A DNA stretch of 64,000 nucleotides from Pectobacterium polonicum (GCF_005497185.1 NZ_RJTN01000003.1:248001-312000), one strand, 5' to 3'. Positions 39,011 to 50,080 are shown, numbered from the stretch's first letter. Program-made: numbers and translations. The notes: generated by a model not told the origin, from the letters alone.

Positions 39011-40990
39011 TTATTCATCTTCCAAATAAGTATAGCCATACAGTCCGGTTTCAAATTCTTCCATGAACTGCGCCTGAAGTTCAGCATCAAGGTCGGTTTC
39101 TTTAACCTGATCGCGGAAACGGGTCATCAGCACTTTAGGGTCAAGCTGCACATATTCCAGCATATCGGCGACCGTATTCCCTTCGTCAGACTCTTCAATC
39201 TCAACGGTGCCATCCTGGAAGACAAACACGTCGACCGTCGACGTATCGCCAAACAGATTATGCATGTTGCCCAGAATTTCCTGATAGGCACCCACCATAA
39301 AGAAGCCCAGCAACGGCGGATTTTCTGGATCGTAAGGCGGCATTGGCATCGTTGTCGCGATTCCATCGCCATCGACATAATGATCGATCGTACCATCCGA
39401 GTCACAGGTGATATCCAGCAGGACAGCACGACGCTCAGGCGGCTTATCCAACCCTTCCAGCGGCAGTACCGGGAACAGTTGATCGATACCCCATGCATCC
39501 GGCATAGATTGGAACAACGAGAAGTTGACATACAATTTGTCAGCCATGCGTTCCTGTAATTCATCGATCACCGGCCGATGCGCACGGTTACTCGGGTCTA
39601 ACTGTTCCTGAATCATCTGGCAGATGCTCAAATACAGCTGCTCTGCTTTTGCACGCTGCGTCAGGTCCAACATGCCGTGCGTGTACTGGGTATGCACATC
39701 ATGCAAGTCCATTTGGCTGTCATGTAACCACTCACGCAGCGAACGGCGTTTACCCGGCTGCTTGATTTCTTTCCAGGTTGACCACAGGCTCTCCAACGCA
39801 CGCGGCGCGTCTTCTTCCGGCTCGGTAGGTTCGCTGAATTCGTTACGCTCAACCCCGATAATATTGGAAACCAACACGGTATGGTGCGCGGTGACCGCAC
39901 GGCCAGACTCGGTGATGACCGTCGGATGTGGCAACCCGTGTTCGTTACAGGCATCGCCGATGCCCCAGATCACGTTGTTGGCGTACTCATTCAGACCATA
40001 GTTGACTGAACAGTCGGACTGGGAACGGGTTCCTTCATAATCAACGCCCAAGCCGCCACCAACATCAAAGCACTGGATATTTACACCCAGTTTATGCAAC
40101 TCAACATAGAAGCGCGCAGACTCACGCACGCCCGTCGCGATATCACGGATATTTGCCAGTTGCGATCCCAAATGGAAATGCAGTAATTGCAGGCTATCCA
40201 ACTTCCCAGCCTCGCGCAGCATCTCAACCAGTTGCAGCACCTGAACCGCAGCCAGACCAAATTTGGATTTTTCGCCGCCGCTGGATTGCCATTTACCCGA
40301 CCCCTGAGAGGCGAGACGCGCGCGAACGCCGAGGCGCGGCACCACATTCAAACGCTCTGCCTCTTCCAGCACCATCCGGATTTCAGACATCTTTTCGATG
40401 ACCAGATAAACCTTGTGACCCAGCTTTTCGCCGATCAGTGCCAGGCGGATGTATTCGCGGTCTTTGTAGCCATTACACACAATCACCGTGCGGGTCATTC
40501 CCGCATGGCCCAGTACCGCCATCAGTTCCGCTTTTGAACCGGCCTCAAGGCCTAACGGCTCACCGGAATTAGCCAATGACTCAATGACGCGACGATGCTG
40601 GTTAACCTTGATCGGGTAAACCAGAAAATAGCCGCCTTCATAGCCAAACGATTCGCGAGCCTGTTTAAACGCAGCGTTGATAGAACGCAGGCGATGCTGA
40701 AGAATTTGCGGAAAGCAGAACAGCGCAGGAAGGCGCTGATGGTGATCTTTCTGCATATCTTTGACCAATTTGGCCAGATCGACGCGAGCTTCTGGGACGT
40801 CGGGGTCCGGGCACACGCTAATGTGACCTAACTCATTGACGTCATAGTAATTATTTCCCCACCAGGCAATATTATAGGTACGAAGCATTTCGCTGGCATT
40901 ACGGTCATTCATGGCAACCTCCTGCATAGAGCGCAAATTTTCATGTTTACCCGTCGCTGACGAGCCGTGATGAATCATGTCGTCAGACAT
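39011..40990 (-). CDS. speA: Biosynthetic arginine decarboxylase
   Basis: This 659-residue PLP enzyme makes agmatine from arginine, the first step of one putrescine route. The PLP lysine is Lys128 in [13 protein letters not shown], and the family motifs [23 protein letters not shown] and [13 protein letters not shown] are intact; the C-terminal active-site part includes [20 protein letters not shown]. Length equals E. coli SpeA within one residue. In E. coli speB (agmatinase) is downstream; here it is missing from the locus and replaced by the AT-rich LuxR-type segment. Confidence 0.97.
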   Translation of the reverse strand: MSDDMIHHGSSATGKHENLRSMQEVAMNDRNASEMLRTYNIAWWGNNYYDVNELGHISVCPDPDVPEARVDLAKLVKDMQKDHHQRLPALFCFPQILQHRLRSINAAFKQARESFGYEGGYFLVYPIKVNQHRRVIESLANSGEPLGLEAGSKAELMAVLGHAGMTRTVIVCNGYKDREYIRLALIGEKLGHKVYLVIEKMSEIRMVLEEAERLNVVPRLGVRARLASQGSGKWQSSGGEKSKFGLAAVQVLQLVEMLREAGKLDSLQLLHFHLGSQLANIRDIATGVRESARFYVELHKLGVNIQCFDVGGGLGVDYEGTRSQSDCSVNYGLNEYANNVIWGIGDACNEHGLPHPTVITESGRAVTAHHTVLVSNIIGVERNEFSEPTEPEEDAPRALESLWSTWKEIKQPGKRRSLREWLHDSQMDLHDVHTQYTHGMLDLTQRAKAEQLYLSICQMIQEQLDPSNRAHRPVIDELQERMADKLYVNFSLFQSMPDAWGIDQLFPVLPLEGLDKPPERRAVLLDITCDSDGTIDHYVDGDGIATTMPMPPYDPENPPLLGFFMVGAYQEILGNMHNLFGDTSTVDVFVFQDGTVEIEESDEGNTVADMLEYVQLDPKVLMTRFRDQVKETDLDAELQAQFMEEFETGLYGYTYLEDE

Positions 40991-41705
40991 AACGAACCTC
41001 TTCTTTTTCTATACTGCTAATCACATCAGTACCTGAATAAACAGCCCACATAAGCATACCTGCAACATGCGGCGTCGACAGTGAAAAAACCGGTCTAGTG
41101 AAGTATGCCGTCACTTTATTACTCTTATTAGTGTAAAACACGTTGTCAGGCTCCGTGTTACGGGTCGCGAAAACTCGTTGTGAAAACCACCGGGCGAACG
41201 TGACCAGAAAGGCGTTAAACGCTTCTGGCAGAAAGAATAACAGGCAGATTAACCAGCCCTGGAGTCCTGTGTTGAATTTAACGACAGGCTACGTCTGGAT
41301 ACGGAAAAGAAGGGTTGAGTCGCTGACGCGGTCGCGTCAAAAGGGACGTATTGCGAAGGCAATACACTCAGTAAACAACGGATCATTAATCCAATCACCT
41401 CCACGCGCGCCGCAGCCATGCGGTCAGCTATCAATGAGAAATTCAAGATGTTGCGGATTAGATTACCTCTAACCGCCCGCGCGTTTATACAGAGATGCTG
41501 CCAGAAAAGCAAAATGAAAATTATCGCCAGTCATCTCTTGTAAAAGAAAAAATGGCCGATGTTTAAATGTGATGGCGGGCTAACACGAAAAACTACTGGC
41601 ACTGAGACCAAAAGGTGACCTAGAATAGCCATCCAGATGTTAATCCGTCTATACCGATTAACCGATACATTGCTTAGCGGCTTTGATTTGAAGGTAAAGA
41701 AACTC
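40991..41705. other. Long speA-metK divergent intergenic region
   Basis: This 715-bp gap carries the speA leader and the metK promoter with Met boxes (41627-41650). On the minus strand a frame closing at 41111 ends in CFTLIRVIK, resembling the C-terminus of E. coli YqgB from the same place, but it has no start codon. An 87-codon frame (41249-41512, minus) shows no family features. A pyrimidine-rich hairpin, AGGCGTTAAACGCTT at about 41210, is also seen. Confidence 0.5.
41627..41650. promoter_or_regulatory. MetJ operator (three tandem Met boxes)
   Basis: Three adjoining 8-base units, AGCCATCC, AGATGTTA and ATCCGTCT, each resemble the Met box AGACGTCT, the middle one and last one best. They lie 56-79 bases before the metK start, where MetJ with S-adenosylmethionine represses metK in E. 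coli. Confidence 0.75.
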
Positions 41706-42857
41706 ATGGCTAAACACCTTTTTACGTCCGAGTCAGTCTCTGAAGGACACCCTGATAAAATTGCTGACCAGATTTCTGATGCGGTTCTTGACGCCATTCT
41801 GGAGCAAGATCCAAAAGCGCGTGTCGCTTGTGAGACCTATGTAAAGACCGGAATGGTGTTAGTCGGTGGTGAAATTACTACCAGCGCCTGGGTCGATATC
41901 GAAGAAATTACCCGTCGTACCGTGCGTGACATCGGTTATGTCAATTCTGAAATGGGCTTTGATGCCAACTCTTGTGCCGTATTGAGTGCCATTGGCAAGC
42001 AGTCTCCTGATATCAATCAGGGCGTTGACCGCCGCGACCCGCTGGAACAAGGTGCAGGCGATCAGGGTTTGATGTTCGGCTACGCGACCAACGAAACTGA
42101 CGTATTGATGCCAGCACCTGTAACTTATGCACACCGTCTGGTTCAGCGCCAGTCAGAGGTTCGCAAGAGCGGTTCTCTACCGTGGTTGCGCCCGGATGCG
42201 AAAAGCCAGGTTACGTTCTTGTACGACGATGGCAAGATTGCCGGTATTGATGCCGTGGTGCTGTCTACCCAGCATTCAGAAGACATTAGCCAGAAAGATC
42301 TGCATGAAGCGGTGATGGAAGAGATCATCAAACCGGTTCTGCCTGCTGAGTGGCTGTCTGCCAATACCAAATATTTCATCAATCCGACAGGGCGCTTTGT
42401 TATTGGCGGCCCAATGGGTGACTGCGGTCTGACCGGTCGTAAAATCATCGTTGATACCTACGGCGGCGCTGCTCGCCACGGTGGCGGTGCGTTCTCCGGT
42501 AAAGATCCGTCTAAAGTAGACCGTTCTGCTGCCTATGCTGCACGCTATGTCGCCAAGAATATCGTTGCTGCGGGTCTGGCCGATCGCTGCGAGATTCAAG
42601 TGTCTTATGCTATCGGCGTGGCAGAACCTACCTCCATCATGATCGAAACCTTCGGCACAGAGAAAGTGTCTACCGAGCAACTCACGCTGCTGGTGCGTGA
42701 ATTCTTCGATCTGCGTCCTTACGGCTTAATCCAGATGCTGGATCTGCTGCATCCGATTTATCAGGAAACGGCAGCCTATGGTCACTTTGGCCGTGAACAT
42801 TTCCCATGGGAAAAAACGGACAAAGCTGCACAACTGCGTGAAGCTGCGGGTCTGTAA
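41706..42857 (+). CDS. metK: S-adenosylmethionine synthase
   Basis: This 383-residue enzyme makes S-adenosylmethionine from methionine and ATP. Motifs include the N-terminal [17 protein letters not shown] (residues 11-27), [12 protein letters not shown] with the ATP-binding region and the glycine-rich [19 protein letters not shown]. The ATG at 41706 gives the E. coli N-terminus [15 protein letters not shown]. Product is needed for methylation by RsmE and for spermidine synthesis, but no operon link exists. A 219-bp element with palindromic ends follows. Confidence 0.97.
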   Translation: MAKHLFTSESVSEGHPDKIADQISDAVLDAILEQDPKARVACETYVKTGMVLVGGEITTSAWVDIEEITRRTVRDIGYVNSEMGFDANSCAVLSAIGKQSPDINQGVDRRDPLEQGAGDQGLMFGYATNETDVLMPAPVTYAHRLVQRQSEVRKSGSLPWLRPDAKSQVTFLYDDGKIAGIDAVVLSTQHSEDISQKDLHEAVMEEIIKPVLPAEWLSANTKYFINPTGRFVIGGPMGDCGLTGRKIIVDTYGGAARHGGGAFSGKDPSKVDRSAAYAARYVAKNIVAAGLADRCEIQVSYAIGVAEPTSIMIETFGTEKVSTEQLTLLVREFFDLRPYGLIQMLDLLHPIYQETAAYGHFGREHFPWEKTDKAAQLREAAGL

Positions 42858-42878
42858 TCCAGCAACGCAATAAAGACC

Positions 42879-43097
42879 AAACAGCGAATGAAGATTCGCT
42901 GTTTGAGGTTACTGATAAAGTCCGTAGAGCGAGAGCAACGGATAGATCGTAAAGACGCTGTAAACACGTCCCTGTGCGCTCGGCTTGCGCCATCCTTGGC
43001 GCAAACGCTTTACTCTTCTATTCCGTTACTCTCGTTTTCGTTCGACAAATAGGTTTGTCAACTGTCTGAAACGGCGAATTCTCATTCGCCGTTTTTC
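42879..43097. repeat. Element with palindromic terminal repeats downstream of metK
   Basis: Both ends are near-identical 26-base hairpins: AAACAGCGAAT/ATTCGCTGTTT at 42879-42904 and AAACGGCGAAT/ATTCGCCGTTT at 43069-43094, each with an 11-bp perfect stem and a 4-base loop. Inside, CAACGGATAGATCGTAAAG is an imperfect inverted copy of CTTTACTCTTCTATTCCGTT, so the whole block can fold on itself. No protein is encoded. It looks like a non-autonomous palindromic repeat. Confidence 0.65.
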
Positions 43098-43099
43098 AT
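43069..43099 (+). terminator. Hairpin terminator, right end of the palindromic element
   Basis: AAACGGCGAAT/ATTCGCCGTTT with loop TCTC is followed by TTCATT, giving GTTTTTCATT. It can end metK transcription if the left hairpin, which lacks a T-run, does not. Confidence 0.75.
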
Positions 43100-43159
43100 T
43101 ATGATTTCCCTCTGCTCCACCTATTGCGTCTCCCTGCCACTCAATTTATGCTCACAGCA

Positions 43160-43672
43160 ATGAACACACCCCGAATCCCCATTGCCAGCCATCAGGCTGT
43201 GATGCGCTGCCTGCGTGATAAATTACAGCAGGCCAACCTCACCTTGCAGACTGACTACGCTGAACCCACAGTGAATTACCAGCAACGCGGTTCAACCGCT
43301 GGAACAGCCTGGCTGCAACACTGGGAAATTCGGCTGAACCCCGTCTTGTTGCAGGAAAATCAGCAGGCTTTTATCGATGAAGTCGTTCCTCACGAATTGG
43401 CTCATCTGCTGGTCTACGCCCGTTTCGGCCGTGTCGCACCGCATGGCAAAGAATGGCGCTGGATGATGGAAAGCGTCCTGCTCGTCCCGGCAAAACGCAC
43501 GCATCGGTTTGCAGTGCAATCCGTGCAGGGGAAGACCTTTACCTACCTGTGCGATTGCCAACGGCATGAACTTACAATCCGTCGGCACAATCGAGTACAA
43601 CGGGGCGAAACAGAATATCGCTGCCGTCGTTGCGGGAAAACCTTACGTCATGATGTAAAAAACTCTATTTAA
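43160..43672 (+). CDS. sprT: SprT family zinc metalloprotease-like protein
   Basis: This 170-residue protein has the zinc motif HELAHLL at residues 78-84 within [21 protein letters not shown], and a C-terminal zinc-ribbon-like part with CDC and CRRC pairs. SprT shares its fold with SPRTN DNA-protein crosslink proteases, but the bacterial function is poorly known. The ATG at 43160 gives [16 protein letters not shown], colinear with E. coli SprT; starts at 43124 and 43148 are less likely. It is followed by endA, as in E. coli. Confidence 0.93.
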   Translation: MNTPRIPIASHQAVMRCLRDKLQQANLTLQTDYAEPTVNYQQRGSTAGTAWLQHWEIRLNPVLLQENQQAFIDEVVPHELAHLLVYARFGRVAPHGKEWRWMMESVLLVPAKRTHRFAVQSVQGKTFTYLCDCQRHELTIRRHNRVQRGETEYRCRRCGKTLRHDVKNSI

Positions 43673-43768
43673 ACGGGAATTTCCAGTTTTAAAAACTGCT
43701 TTTACGTTTGCTTGCCGCTAAGACATCCGGTAGTCTGCCAACTTTACCGCCTGTGGATTATTTGGAAT

Positions 43769-44467
43769 ATGCTACGCAAAATTCTCGCTATCGCTGCCGT
43801 TGGCGCGGGTCTATTTTCGGCCATCGCGCAGAGTCAAAACATCAATAATTTTTCGCAGGCAAAAGCCGCCGCTGTCGACATTAATCGCGATGCGCCTGGG
43901 TCGTTCTACTGCGGCTGCAAAATTACGTGGCAGGGCAAGAAAGGTACGCCCGATCTGGAATCCTGCGGTTATCAGGTTAGAAAGAATGAACAGCGTGCCA
44001 GCCGCATTGAGTGGGAACACGTTGTGCCCGCCTGGAAGTTCGGCCACCAGCGCCAGTGCTGGCAGGATGGCGGCAGAAAGAACTGTAACAGCGACCCCGT
44101 CTACCGTGAGATGGAAACCGATTTGCATAACCTGCAACCTGCTATCGGCGAGGTAAATGGCGATCGCGGCAATGCCATGTATGGTCAGTGGAACGGTGGT
44201 GCATCCCAATATGGTCAATGCGAGATGAAGGTCGATTTCAAAAACAATCTGGCAGAACCACCGACTCGCGCCCGCGGCCAGATCGCACGAACCTATTTCT
44301 ACATGCGCGACCGCTATCAGTTACGCCTTTCCAGCCAGCAGACTCAGCTGTTCGAAGCCTGGGATAAGCAGTACCCCGTCACGCAATGGGAATGTACCCG
44401 CAACCAACGCATCGCCGCAAAGCAGGGAAACCCAAATCCCTACGTTCAACAGGCTTGCCAGCGCTAG
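43769..44467 (+). CDS. endA: Periplasmic endonuclease I
   Basis: This 232-residue protein has a signal peptide of about 20 residues ([20 protein letters not shown]) and the endonuclease I (beta-beta-alpha metal) domain. Conserved parts are [20 protein letters not shown] with the catalytic His, [20 protein letters not shown] and several cysteines that form disulphides. It cuts double-stranded DNA in the periplasm. The ATG at 43769 is set by GGA upstream and the signal peptide; a frame from 43712 adds 19 residues that break it. A terminator follows. Confidence 0.95.
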   Translation: MLRKILAIAAVGAGLFSAIAQSQNINNFSQAKAAAVDINRDAPGSFYCGCKITWQGKKGTPDLESCGYQVRKNEQRASRIEWEHVVPAWKFGHQRQCWQDGGRKNCNSDPVYREMETDLHNLQPAIGEVNGDRGNAMYGQWNGGASQYGQCEMKVDFKNNLAEPPTRARGQIARTYFYMRDRYQLRLSSQQTQLFEAWDKQYPVTQWECTRNQRIAAKQGNPNPYVQQACQR

Positions 44468-44503
44468 TTCGTCTACCTACTATAGCGAATCAGTTTCCAG
44501 TGC

Positions 44504-44531
44504 AACCACCGTCAAATGACGGTGGTTTTAC
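44504..44531 (+). terminator. endA terminator
   Basis: A perfect 10-bp stem AACCACCGTC/GACGGTGGTT with loop AAAT is followed by TTACC; it lies 36 bases after the endA stop. Confidence 0.8.
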
Positions 44532-44585
44532 CTATTTCTGGCGTCTCTGCGCCGGTTAATTTTCATTCAAAGGTCTTAATTCAGT

Positions 44586-45320
44586 ATGCGAGTACCCCGC
44601 ATTTTCCACCCAGAGACGCTCCCCCTTAACGGTGGTGAAGTCGAACTAAGCGACGATGCCGTCAACCATGTTGGTCGCGTGTTACGCATGAATACGGGCC
44701 AGTCATTGCAGCTATTTGATGGCAGCAATCATGTCTTTGATGCAGAAATTATCGCGGCGGGAAAAAAGAGTGTGCGCGTTAGCTTCGCAGCAGGTAAGTT
44801 GGAAGATAAAGAATCTCCCCTGCATTTGCATCTGGGACAGGTGATATCGCGCGGCGAGAAGATGGAATTTACCATTCAGAAATCCATCGAGCTGGGCGTC
44901 AATGTGATTACGCCGCTGCTGTCTGAACGCTGTGGGGTAAAACTGGATGCAGAACGTATGGAAAAGAAAATTATCCAGTGGCAAAAAATTGCGGTTGCTG
45001 CCTGTGAACAATCTGGCCGCAACTGTGTGCCGCTGGTTCGGCCAGCGATGACGCTGGAAGCCTGGTGTGCGGAGCAAGACAACGCGCTGAAATTGAATCT
45101 GCACCCACGTGCGACACAGAGTATCAATACACTACCGCTGCCGGTAGATCGGGTTAGGTTGCTGATCGGCCCGGAAGGCGGGCTCACCGCCAGTGAAATT
45201 ACCATGACCTCAGAACACGGATTCACTGATATCCTGTTGGGGCCACGCGTCTTGCGCACAGAAACCACTGCACTCACCGCCATGACCGCCTTACAGGTAC
45301 GTTTCGGCGATTTGGGGTAA
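44586..45320 (+). CDS. rsmE: 16S rRNA (uracil1498-N3)-methyltransferase
   Basis: This 244-residue SPOUT-class methyltransferase modifies U1498 of 16S rRNA with S-adenosylmethionine. The N-terminal PUA-like domain ([19 protein letters not shown]) is followed by the knotted catalytic domain from about residue 75, with [14 protein letters not shown] (about 193) and [16 protein letters not shown] as the cofactor-binding knot. It is 11 bp before gshB, in the E. coli order endA-rsmE-gshB-yqgE-ruvX. Confidence 0.95.
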   Translation: MRVPRIFHPETLPLNGGEVELSDDAVNHVGRVLRMNTGQSLQLFDGSNHVFDAEIIAAGKKSVRVSFAAGKLEDKESPLHLHLGQVISRGEKMEFTIQKSIELGVNVITPLLSERCGVKLDAERMEKKIIQWQKIAVAACEQSGRNCVPLVRPAMTLEAWCAEQDNALKLNLHPRATQSINTLPLPVDRVRLLIGPEGGLTASEITMTSEHGFTDILLGPRVLRTETTALTAMTALQVRFGDLG

Positions 45321-45331
45321 AGGAGAAAAGA

Positions 45332-46291
45332 ATGATCAAACTCGGTATCGTGATGGACCCAATCGACACCATCAATATCAAGAAAGACACCAGCTTTGCC
45401 ATGCTGCTGGAAGCACAGCGCCGTGGTTGGGAACTGCATTATATGGAGATGAACGATCTCTATATGCACGCAGGCGTCGCGCGCGCAACAACGCGCCGCC
45501 TGAGCGTCCAGTACGACTACGACGGCTGGTACGATTTCTCTGGCGAGCAGGATATTGCGCTGGAAGAGTTGGATGTGGTGCTGATGCGTAAAGATCCGCC
45601 GTTTGATACGGAGTTCATCTACGCCACCTATATTCTGGAACGTGCGGAAGAGAAAGGCACGCTGATCGTCAACAAGCCGCAAAGCCTGCGCGATTGCAAT
45701 GAAAAGCTCTTCACTGCCTGGTTCCCGCACCTGACGCCCGATACGCTCGTCACGCGTCGTGCAGACAAACTGCGTCAGTTCCATGAAAAACACGGTGACG
45801 TTATTCTCAAACCGTTAGACGGCATGGGCGGCGCGTCTATTTTCCGTTTGAAGCAGGATGATGCCAACGTCTCGGTCATCATCGAAACCCTGACCGAACA
45901 CGCCAGCCGCTACTGCATGGCGCAAAACTACCTGCCTGCGATTAAAGACGGCGACAAGCGCGTGCTGGTGGTTGATGGCGAACCGGTTCCTTACTGCCTG
46001 GCGCGTATTCCCAAAAGCGGTGAGACACGCGGCAATCTGGCTGCTGGTGGTCGTGGCGAAGCACGCCCGCTAACCGAAAGCGACTGGAAAATCGCCCGTG
46101 ACGTCGCACCAACGTTAAAAGCCAAAGGCCTGATTTTCGTCGGTCTGGACATCATCGGTGACCGTCTGACAGAAATTAACGTCACCAGCCCGACCTGTGT
46201 GCGTGAAATCGAAGCGGCCTACCCAGACGTGTCCATCACCGGCATGCTAATGGACGCGATTGAAAAACGTCTGGCCGCACGTACCCGTTAA
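45332..46291 (+). CDS. gshB: Glutathione synthetase
   Basis: This 319-residue ATP-grasp enzyme adds glycine to gamma-glutamylcysteine to form glutathione. The N-terminal domain has IKLGIVMDPIDTINIKKDT, and the ATP-grasp part has VILKPLDGMGGASIFRL (about 150), YCLARIPKSGETRGNLAAGGRGEA and LTEINVTSPTCVREIE. AAAGGAGAAAAG precedes the start. A terminator hairpin follows, before yqgE. Confidence 0.96.
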   Translation: MIKLGIVMDPIDTINIKKDTSFAMLLEAQRRGWELHYMEMNDLYMHAGVARATTRRLSVQYDYDGWYDFSGEQDIALEELDVVLMRKDPPFDTEFIYATYILERAEEKGTLIVNKPQSLRDCNEKLFTAWFPHLTPDTLVTRRADKLRQFHEKHGDVILKPLDGMGGASIFRLKQDDANVSVIIETLTEHASRYCMAQNYLPAIKDGDKRVLVVDGEPVPYCLARIPKSGETRGNLAAGGRGEARPLTESDWKIARDVAPTLKAKGLIFVGLDIIGDRLTEINVTSPTCVREIEAAYPDVSITGMLMDAIEKRLAARTR

Positions 46292-46307
46292 TACCAATTA
46301 CGCAATC

Positions 46308-46333
46308 CGGCCCGCGCAACACGGGCCGTTTCT
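46308..46333 (+). terminator. gshB terminator-like hairpin
   Basis: CGGCCCG pairs with CGGGCCG across a 7-base loop and is followed by TTTCT, 17 bases after the gshB stop. It is probably partial, as yqgE-ruvX usually cotranscribes. Confidence 0.6.
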
Positions 46334-46365
46334 CCAACGCTGACGGATATCGATAAAAATACACA

Positions 46366-46929
46366 ATGAATTTACAGCATCACTTCCTCATTGCTATGCC
46401 AGCACTACAGGACTCTGTATTTAAACGTTCGGTGGTCTATATCTGCGAACATAATGAAGACGGAGCCATGGGGCTGATCATCAACAAACCGATGGATCAG
46501 TTTTCCGTGGAAAATGTGCTGAAAAAGCTCAAAATAGACCCAACGCCACGCGATCCTGCCATCCGGTTAGATAAACCCGTATTTATGGGTGGCCCGCTGG
46601 CAGAAGATCGTGGTTTTATCCTACATACCCCCTGCTCCGGCTTCGGTTCCAGCATCAGTATTTCTGAGGACACCATGATTACCACCTCAAAAGACGTACT
46701 GGAAACGTTGGGCACCCCCAAGCAGCCAAAAAATACACTGGTCGCCTTAGGCTATGCCGCTTGGGATAACGGCCAGTTGGAAGAAGAACTGTTGGATAAT
46801 GCCTGGCTGACGACGCCAGCCGACAAAGACATTTTGTTCCACACACCGATTGCCGAGCGCTGGCGAGCGGCAGCCAAAAAACTGGGTATCGATATTCATA
46901 ATATCTCTACTGAAGCAGGACACGCTTGA
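46366..46929 (+). CDS. yqgE: YqgE/AlgH family protein
   Basis: This 187-residue protein belongs to the YqgE/AlgH family (DUF179), full length. Conserved parts are the start [36 protein letters not shown] and [17 protein letters not shown]. Its biochemical role is unknown; association with ruvX is conserved across proteobacteria. Its TGA stop overlaps the ruvX ATG by one base, which implies coupled translation. Confidence 0.95.
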   Translation: MNLQHHFLIAMPALQDSVFKRSVVYICEHNEDGAMGLIINKPMDQFSVENVLKKLKIDPTPRDPAIRLDKPVFMGGPLAEDRGFILHTPCSGFGSSISISEDTMITTSKDVLETLGTPKQPKNTLVALGYAAWDNGQLEEELLDNAWLTTPADKDILFHTPIAERWRAAAKKLGIDIHNISTEAGHA

Positions 46930-47348
46930 TGACCAGCAGAACCATTATTGCCTTTGATTTTGGGACAAAAAGCATCGGCGTCGCAATTGGTCAGGAGATT
47001 ACCGGTACAGCACGTGCCCTCACATCGTTCAAAGCGCAGGAAGGCATCCCCGACTGGCAAAAAGTGGAGAAGCTGTTATCAGAATGGCAGCCCGATCTGG
47101 TCGTCGTCGGCCTGCCGCTCAACATGGATGGCACCGAGCAGCCGCTGACGGCACGGGCGCGAAAGTTCGCTAACCGACTGCATGGCCGTTTCGGCGTCGC
47201 TATTGAGCTACACGATGAACGCTTGAGTACGGTGGAGGCGCGCGCCGATCTCTTTGAACGCGGTGGCTTTAAAGCGCTGGATAAAGGTAGCGTAGATGCT
47301 GCCTCTGCGGTGATTATTTTGGAAAGCTGGTTCGAGGCTCAGTGTTAG
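46929..47348 (+). CDS. ruvX: RuvX/YqgF Holliday junction resolvase-like 16S pre-rRNA nuclease
   Basis: This 139-residue RNase H-fold protein has the first catalytic aspartate in [16 protein letters not shown] (about residue 10), [16 protein letters not shown], and the last acidic motif in DERLSTVEA and [16 protein letters not shown]. The family processes the 5' end of 16S rRNA. It starts at the ATG at 46929 that overlaps the yqgE stop. In E. coli yggS-region genes follow; here the next gene is convergent fbp. Confidence 0.95.
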   Translation: MTSRTIIAFDFGTKSIGVAIGQEITGTARALTSFKAQEGIPDWQKVEKLLSEWQPDLVVVGLPLNMDGTEQPLTARARKFANRLHGRFGVAIELHDERLSTVEARADLFERGGFKALDKGSVDAASAVIILESWFEAQC

Positions 47349-47469
47349 AAAAAGCGGTGAGTATTTTTTAAAATCGCTGCAATGACGAACAAAGATGGCG
47401 TACTGGATAGCACGCCATAAGCAGTCATCCCGCATTGGCAGATTACCCGCCGACACGAGACAGCATTAA

Positions 47470-48474
47470 TTAGGCATCGGGAAATTCACGGATGAAACGT
47501 TCAACGTCATCAACCATGGATTCCGTTCCCACAAAGAACGGTGAGCGCTGATGCAGTTTCTCTGGCGTGATATCCAGAATACGGTTTTTACCGTCGCTCG
47601 CTTTACCGCCCGCCTGCTCCGCCAGAAACGCCATCGGGTTGCATTCGTACAGCAAACGCAGTTTGCCTTTCGGATAGCTCGCCGTACTTGGATACAGGTA
47701 GATTCCGCCTTTCAGCAGATTACGGTGGAAATCTGCGACCAGTGAGCCGATATAACGCGACGTATAAGGACGCTGCGTCTCTTCATCCTGCTCCTGACAG
47801 TATTTGATGTATTTCTTCACACCGACAGGAAACTTGATGTAGTTTCCTTCGTTGATGGAATACATGTTCCCTTTTTCCGGGAAGCAAACTTTTTCATGCG
47901 AGAGACAGAACACGCCGAGTGACGGATCGTAGGTAAAAGCATGAACGCCATGACCCGTGGTGTACACCAGCATGGTAGAAGAACCGTAAACGATATAGCC
48001 CGCAGCAACCTGCTGGCTACCCGGCTGCAAGAAGTCCGCTTCCGTGACGGAGGTTCCCAGCGGCGTAATACGGCGGTAAATAGAGAAAATCGTACCGACA
48101 GAGACGTTTACATCGATATTCGACGAGCCGTCCAGCGGGTCCATCAGAACAACATACTTAGCGTTTTCCGCCTTATCGCCTTCAAAGATAACGATCTCGT
48201 CTTCTTCTTCAGAGGCAATACCTGCCACTTCACCACGCGCCTTTAATGCCGCTTTCAGTTTCTCATTGGCATACAGATCGAGCTTCATCTGCACTTCGCC
48301 CTGAACATTAGAAACGCCACTGGCTCCCAGGATATCAACCAGACCGGCTTTATTGATATCACGGTGAATAATCTTGGCACCCAGTTTAATAGCAGACAGC
48401 AGCGCGGTAAGCTCACCTGTGGCGTGAGAGAAATCGTGCTGTTTTTCGACGATAAATTCGCCTAACGTTTTCAT
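47470..48474 (-). CDS. fbp: Fructose-1,6-bisphosphatase class I
   Basis: This 334-residue gluconeogenic enzyme hydrolyses fructose 1,6-bisphosphate. Metal-binding acids lie in SEEEDEIV and [25 protein letters not shown], and [23 protein letters not shown] is the substrate and AMP region. The start at 48474 gives [15 protein letters not shown], as in E. coli; a frame from 48552 adds 26 unrelated residues. It is divergent from mpl with a 169-bp gap, as in E. coli, but now lies beside ruvX. Confidence 0.96.
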   Translation of the reverse strand: MKTLGEFIVEKQHDFSHATGELTALLSAIKLGAKIIHRDINKAGLVDILGASGVSNVQGEVQMKLDLYANEKLKAALKARGEVAGIASEEEDEIVIFEGDKAENAKYVVLMDPLDGSSNIDVNVSVGTIFSIYRRITPLGTSVTEADFLQPGSQQVAAGYIVYGSSTMLVYTTGHGVHAFTYDPSLGVFCLSHEKVCFPEKGNMYSINEGNYIKFPVGVKKYIKYCQEQDEETQRPYTSRYIGSLVADFHRNLLKGGIYLYPSTASYPKGKLRLLYECNPMAFLAEQAGGKASDGKNRILDITPEKLHQRSPFFVGTESMVDDVERFIREFPDA

Positions 48475-48643
48475 AACACTATTCCAGAATCTACGGATGA
48501 AAAGCGGTTTCATTTCTGCACCGCCAACGTTTGCGCATGCAGTGTAGCCCAAAGAGAAAGTGAGTACCTAGTCAAATCCATTTCTTATGGCGGATTCATA
48601 GCGTTAGAATATGACGCAGACTCACTGCGAAGATGGAAAATGT

Positions 48644-50029
48644 ATGCGTATTCATATTTTAGGTATCTGCGGCACCTTTATGGGTGGCCTTGCCCTACTC
48701 GCCCGCTCTTTGGGGCATGACGTCACGGGCTCAGATGCGAATGTTTATCCCCCCATGAGTACCTTACTGGAAGAGCAGGGAATCACACTGATTCAGGGAT
48801 ACGATCCGGCACAACTTACTCCCGCCCCCGACCTGGTCATCATCGGTAATGCCATGTCTCGCGGTAACCCGTGCGTCGAGGCCGTGCTAGAACAGGGGTT
48901 ACCTTATGTTTCTGGTCCACAGTGGCTGCATGATTATGTGCTGCGCGATCGCTGGGTGATTGCCATTGCGGGAACGCATGGTAAAACCACTACGGCGGGG
49001 ATGGTCACCTGGATTCTGGAAGATTGTGGCTACCAGCCTGGCTTTGTGATCGGCGGCGTTCCTGGCAATTTCACCGTTTCCGCACGGTTGGGTGGCAGCC
49101 CGTTCATGGTGCTTGAAGCTGACGAATATGACTGCGCATTCTTCGACAAACGTTCCAAGTTCGTCCATTACTGCCCAAGAACGCTGGTGCTCAACAACCT
49201 TGAGTTCGATCACGCCGATATCTTTGACGATCTGAAAGCCATTCAGAAACAGTTCCACCATCTTGTTCGACTAGTACCGGGCAGCGGGAAAATCATCTCT
49301 CCAACCAATGATCTTAACCTCAAACAGGTAATGGCAATGGGGTGCTGGAGTGAACAGGAGTTGGTCGGAGAAGAAGGCGTGTGGCGCGCACAGAAAGTGG
49401 CTATTGATGCCAGCCAATATCAGGTTTACCTGAACAATGAACTTGTCGGCGAAGTTCATTGGAAATTGGTGGGTGAACACAACATGCATAACGGGTTGAT
49501 GGCCATCGCGGCGGCGCACCACGTTGGCGTCTTGCCCGCAGATGCCTGCCGCGCACTCGGTGGTTTTATCAACGCCCGTCGTCGTCTTGAATTACGCGGC
49601 ACAGAACATGGCGTCGCGGTGTATGACGATTTTGCACACCACCCTACTGCTATTCTGGCTACGCTGTCGGCATTACGCAGCAAGGTGGGGGGAACAGCCC
49701 GTATTTTGGCCGTACTGGAACCCCGTTCGAACACCATGAAATTGGGGATGTGCAAAAACGAACTCGCCCCGTCATTAGCCCGTGCCGATGAAGTTTTCCT
49801 CTTCCAACCGACGCATATTCCGTGGCAGGTCGTAGAAGTCGCGGAAGCCTGCATACAACCCGCACACTGGAGCGCGGATATTGATACGCTGGTAGAAAAC
49901 ATCGTCAAAACTGCACAGCCAGGCGATCACATTCTGGTCATGAGCAACGGCGGGTTCAGTAACATCCACAATAAGCTACTGGATAGCCTGAAGAAGAAAG
50001 CGCAGAAGGCGGAAGAAGCTCAAGAATAA
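48644..50029 (+). CDS. mpl: Murein tripeptide ligase Mpl
   Basis: This 461-residue Mur-ligase-family enzyme joins recycled L-Ala-gamma-D-Glu-meso-DAP tripeptide to UDP-MurNAc. The N-terminal part has RIHILGICGTFMGGLALLARSLGHDVTGSD, the ATP loop is GTHGKTTTAGM (about residue 111), and VYDDFAHHPTAI lies near 330. The ATG at 48644 matches E. coli; an upstream in-frame ATG at 48611 is less likely. It is followed by a strong terminator shared with convergent purA. Confidence 0.96.
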   Translation: MRIHILGICGTFMGGLALLARSLGHDVTGSDANVYPPMSTLLEEQGITLIQGYDPAQLTPAPDLVIIGNAMSRGNPCVEAVLEQGLPYVSGPQWLHDYVLRDRWVIAIAGTHGKTTTAGMVTWILEDCGYQPGFVIGGVPGNFTVSARLGGSPFMVLEADEYDCAFFDKRSKFVHYCPRTLVLNNLEFDHADIFDDLKAIQKQFHHLVRLVPGSGKIISPTNDLNLKQVMAMGCWSEQELVGEEGVWRAQKVAIDASQYQVYLNNELVGEVHWKLVGEHNMHNGLMAIAAAHHVGVLPADACRALGGFINARRRLELRGTEHGVAVYDDFAHHPTAILATLSALRSKVGGTARILAVLEPRSNTMKLGMCKNELAPSLARADEVFLFQPTHIPWQVVEVAEACIQPAHWSADIDTLVENIVKTAQPGDHILVMSNGGFSNIHNKLLDSLKKKAQKAEEAQE

Positions 50030-50080
50030 CGCGTCAGAAGCCGCTGTTGTTCACACCGCCGCGGTGAAACGGTAGATAGC

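Noticed and set aside
41249-41512. 87-codon minus-strand frame in the speA-metK gap
   Set aside because: No domain, no convincing start signal; region is better explained as leader and promoter DNA.
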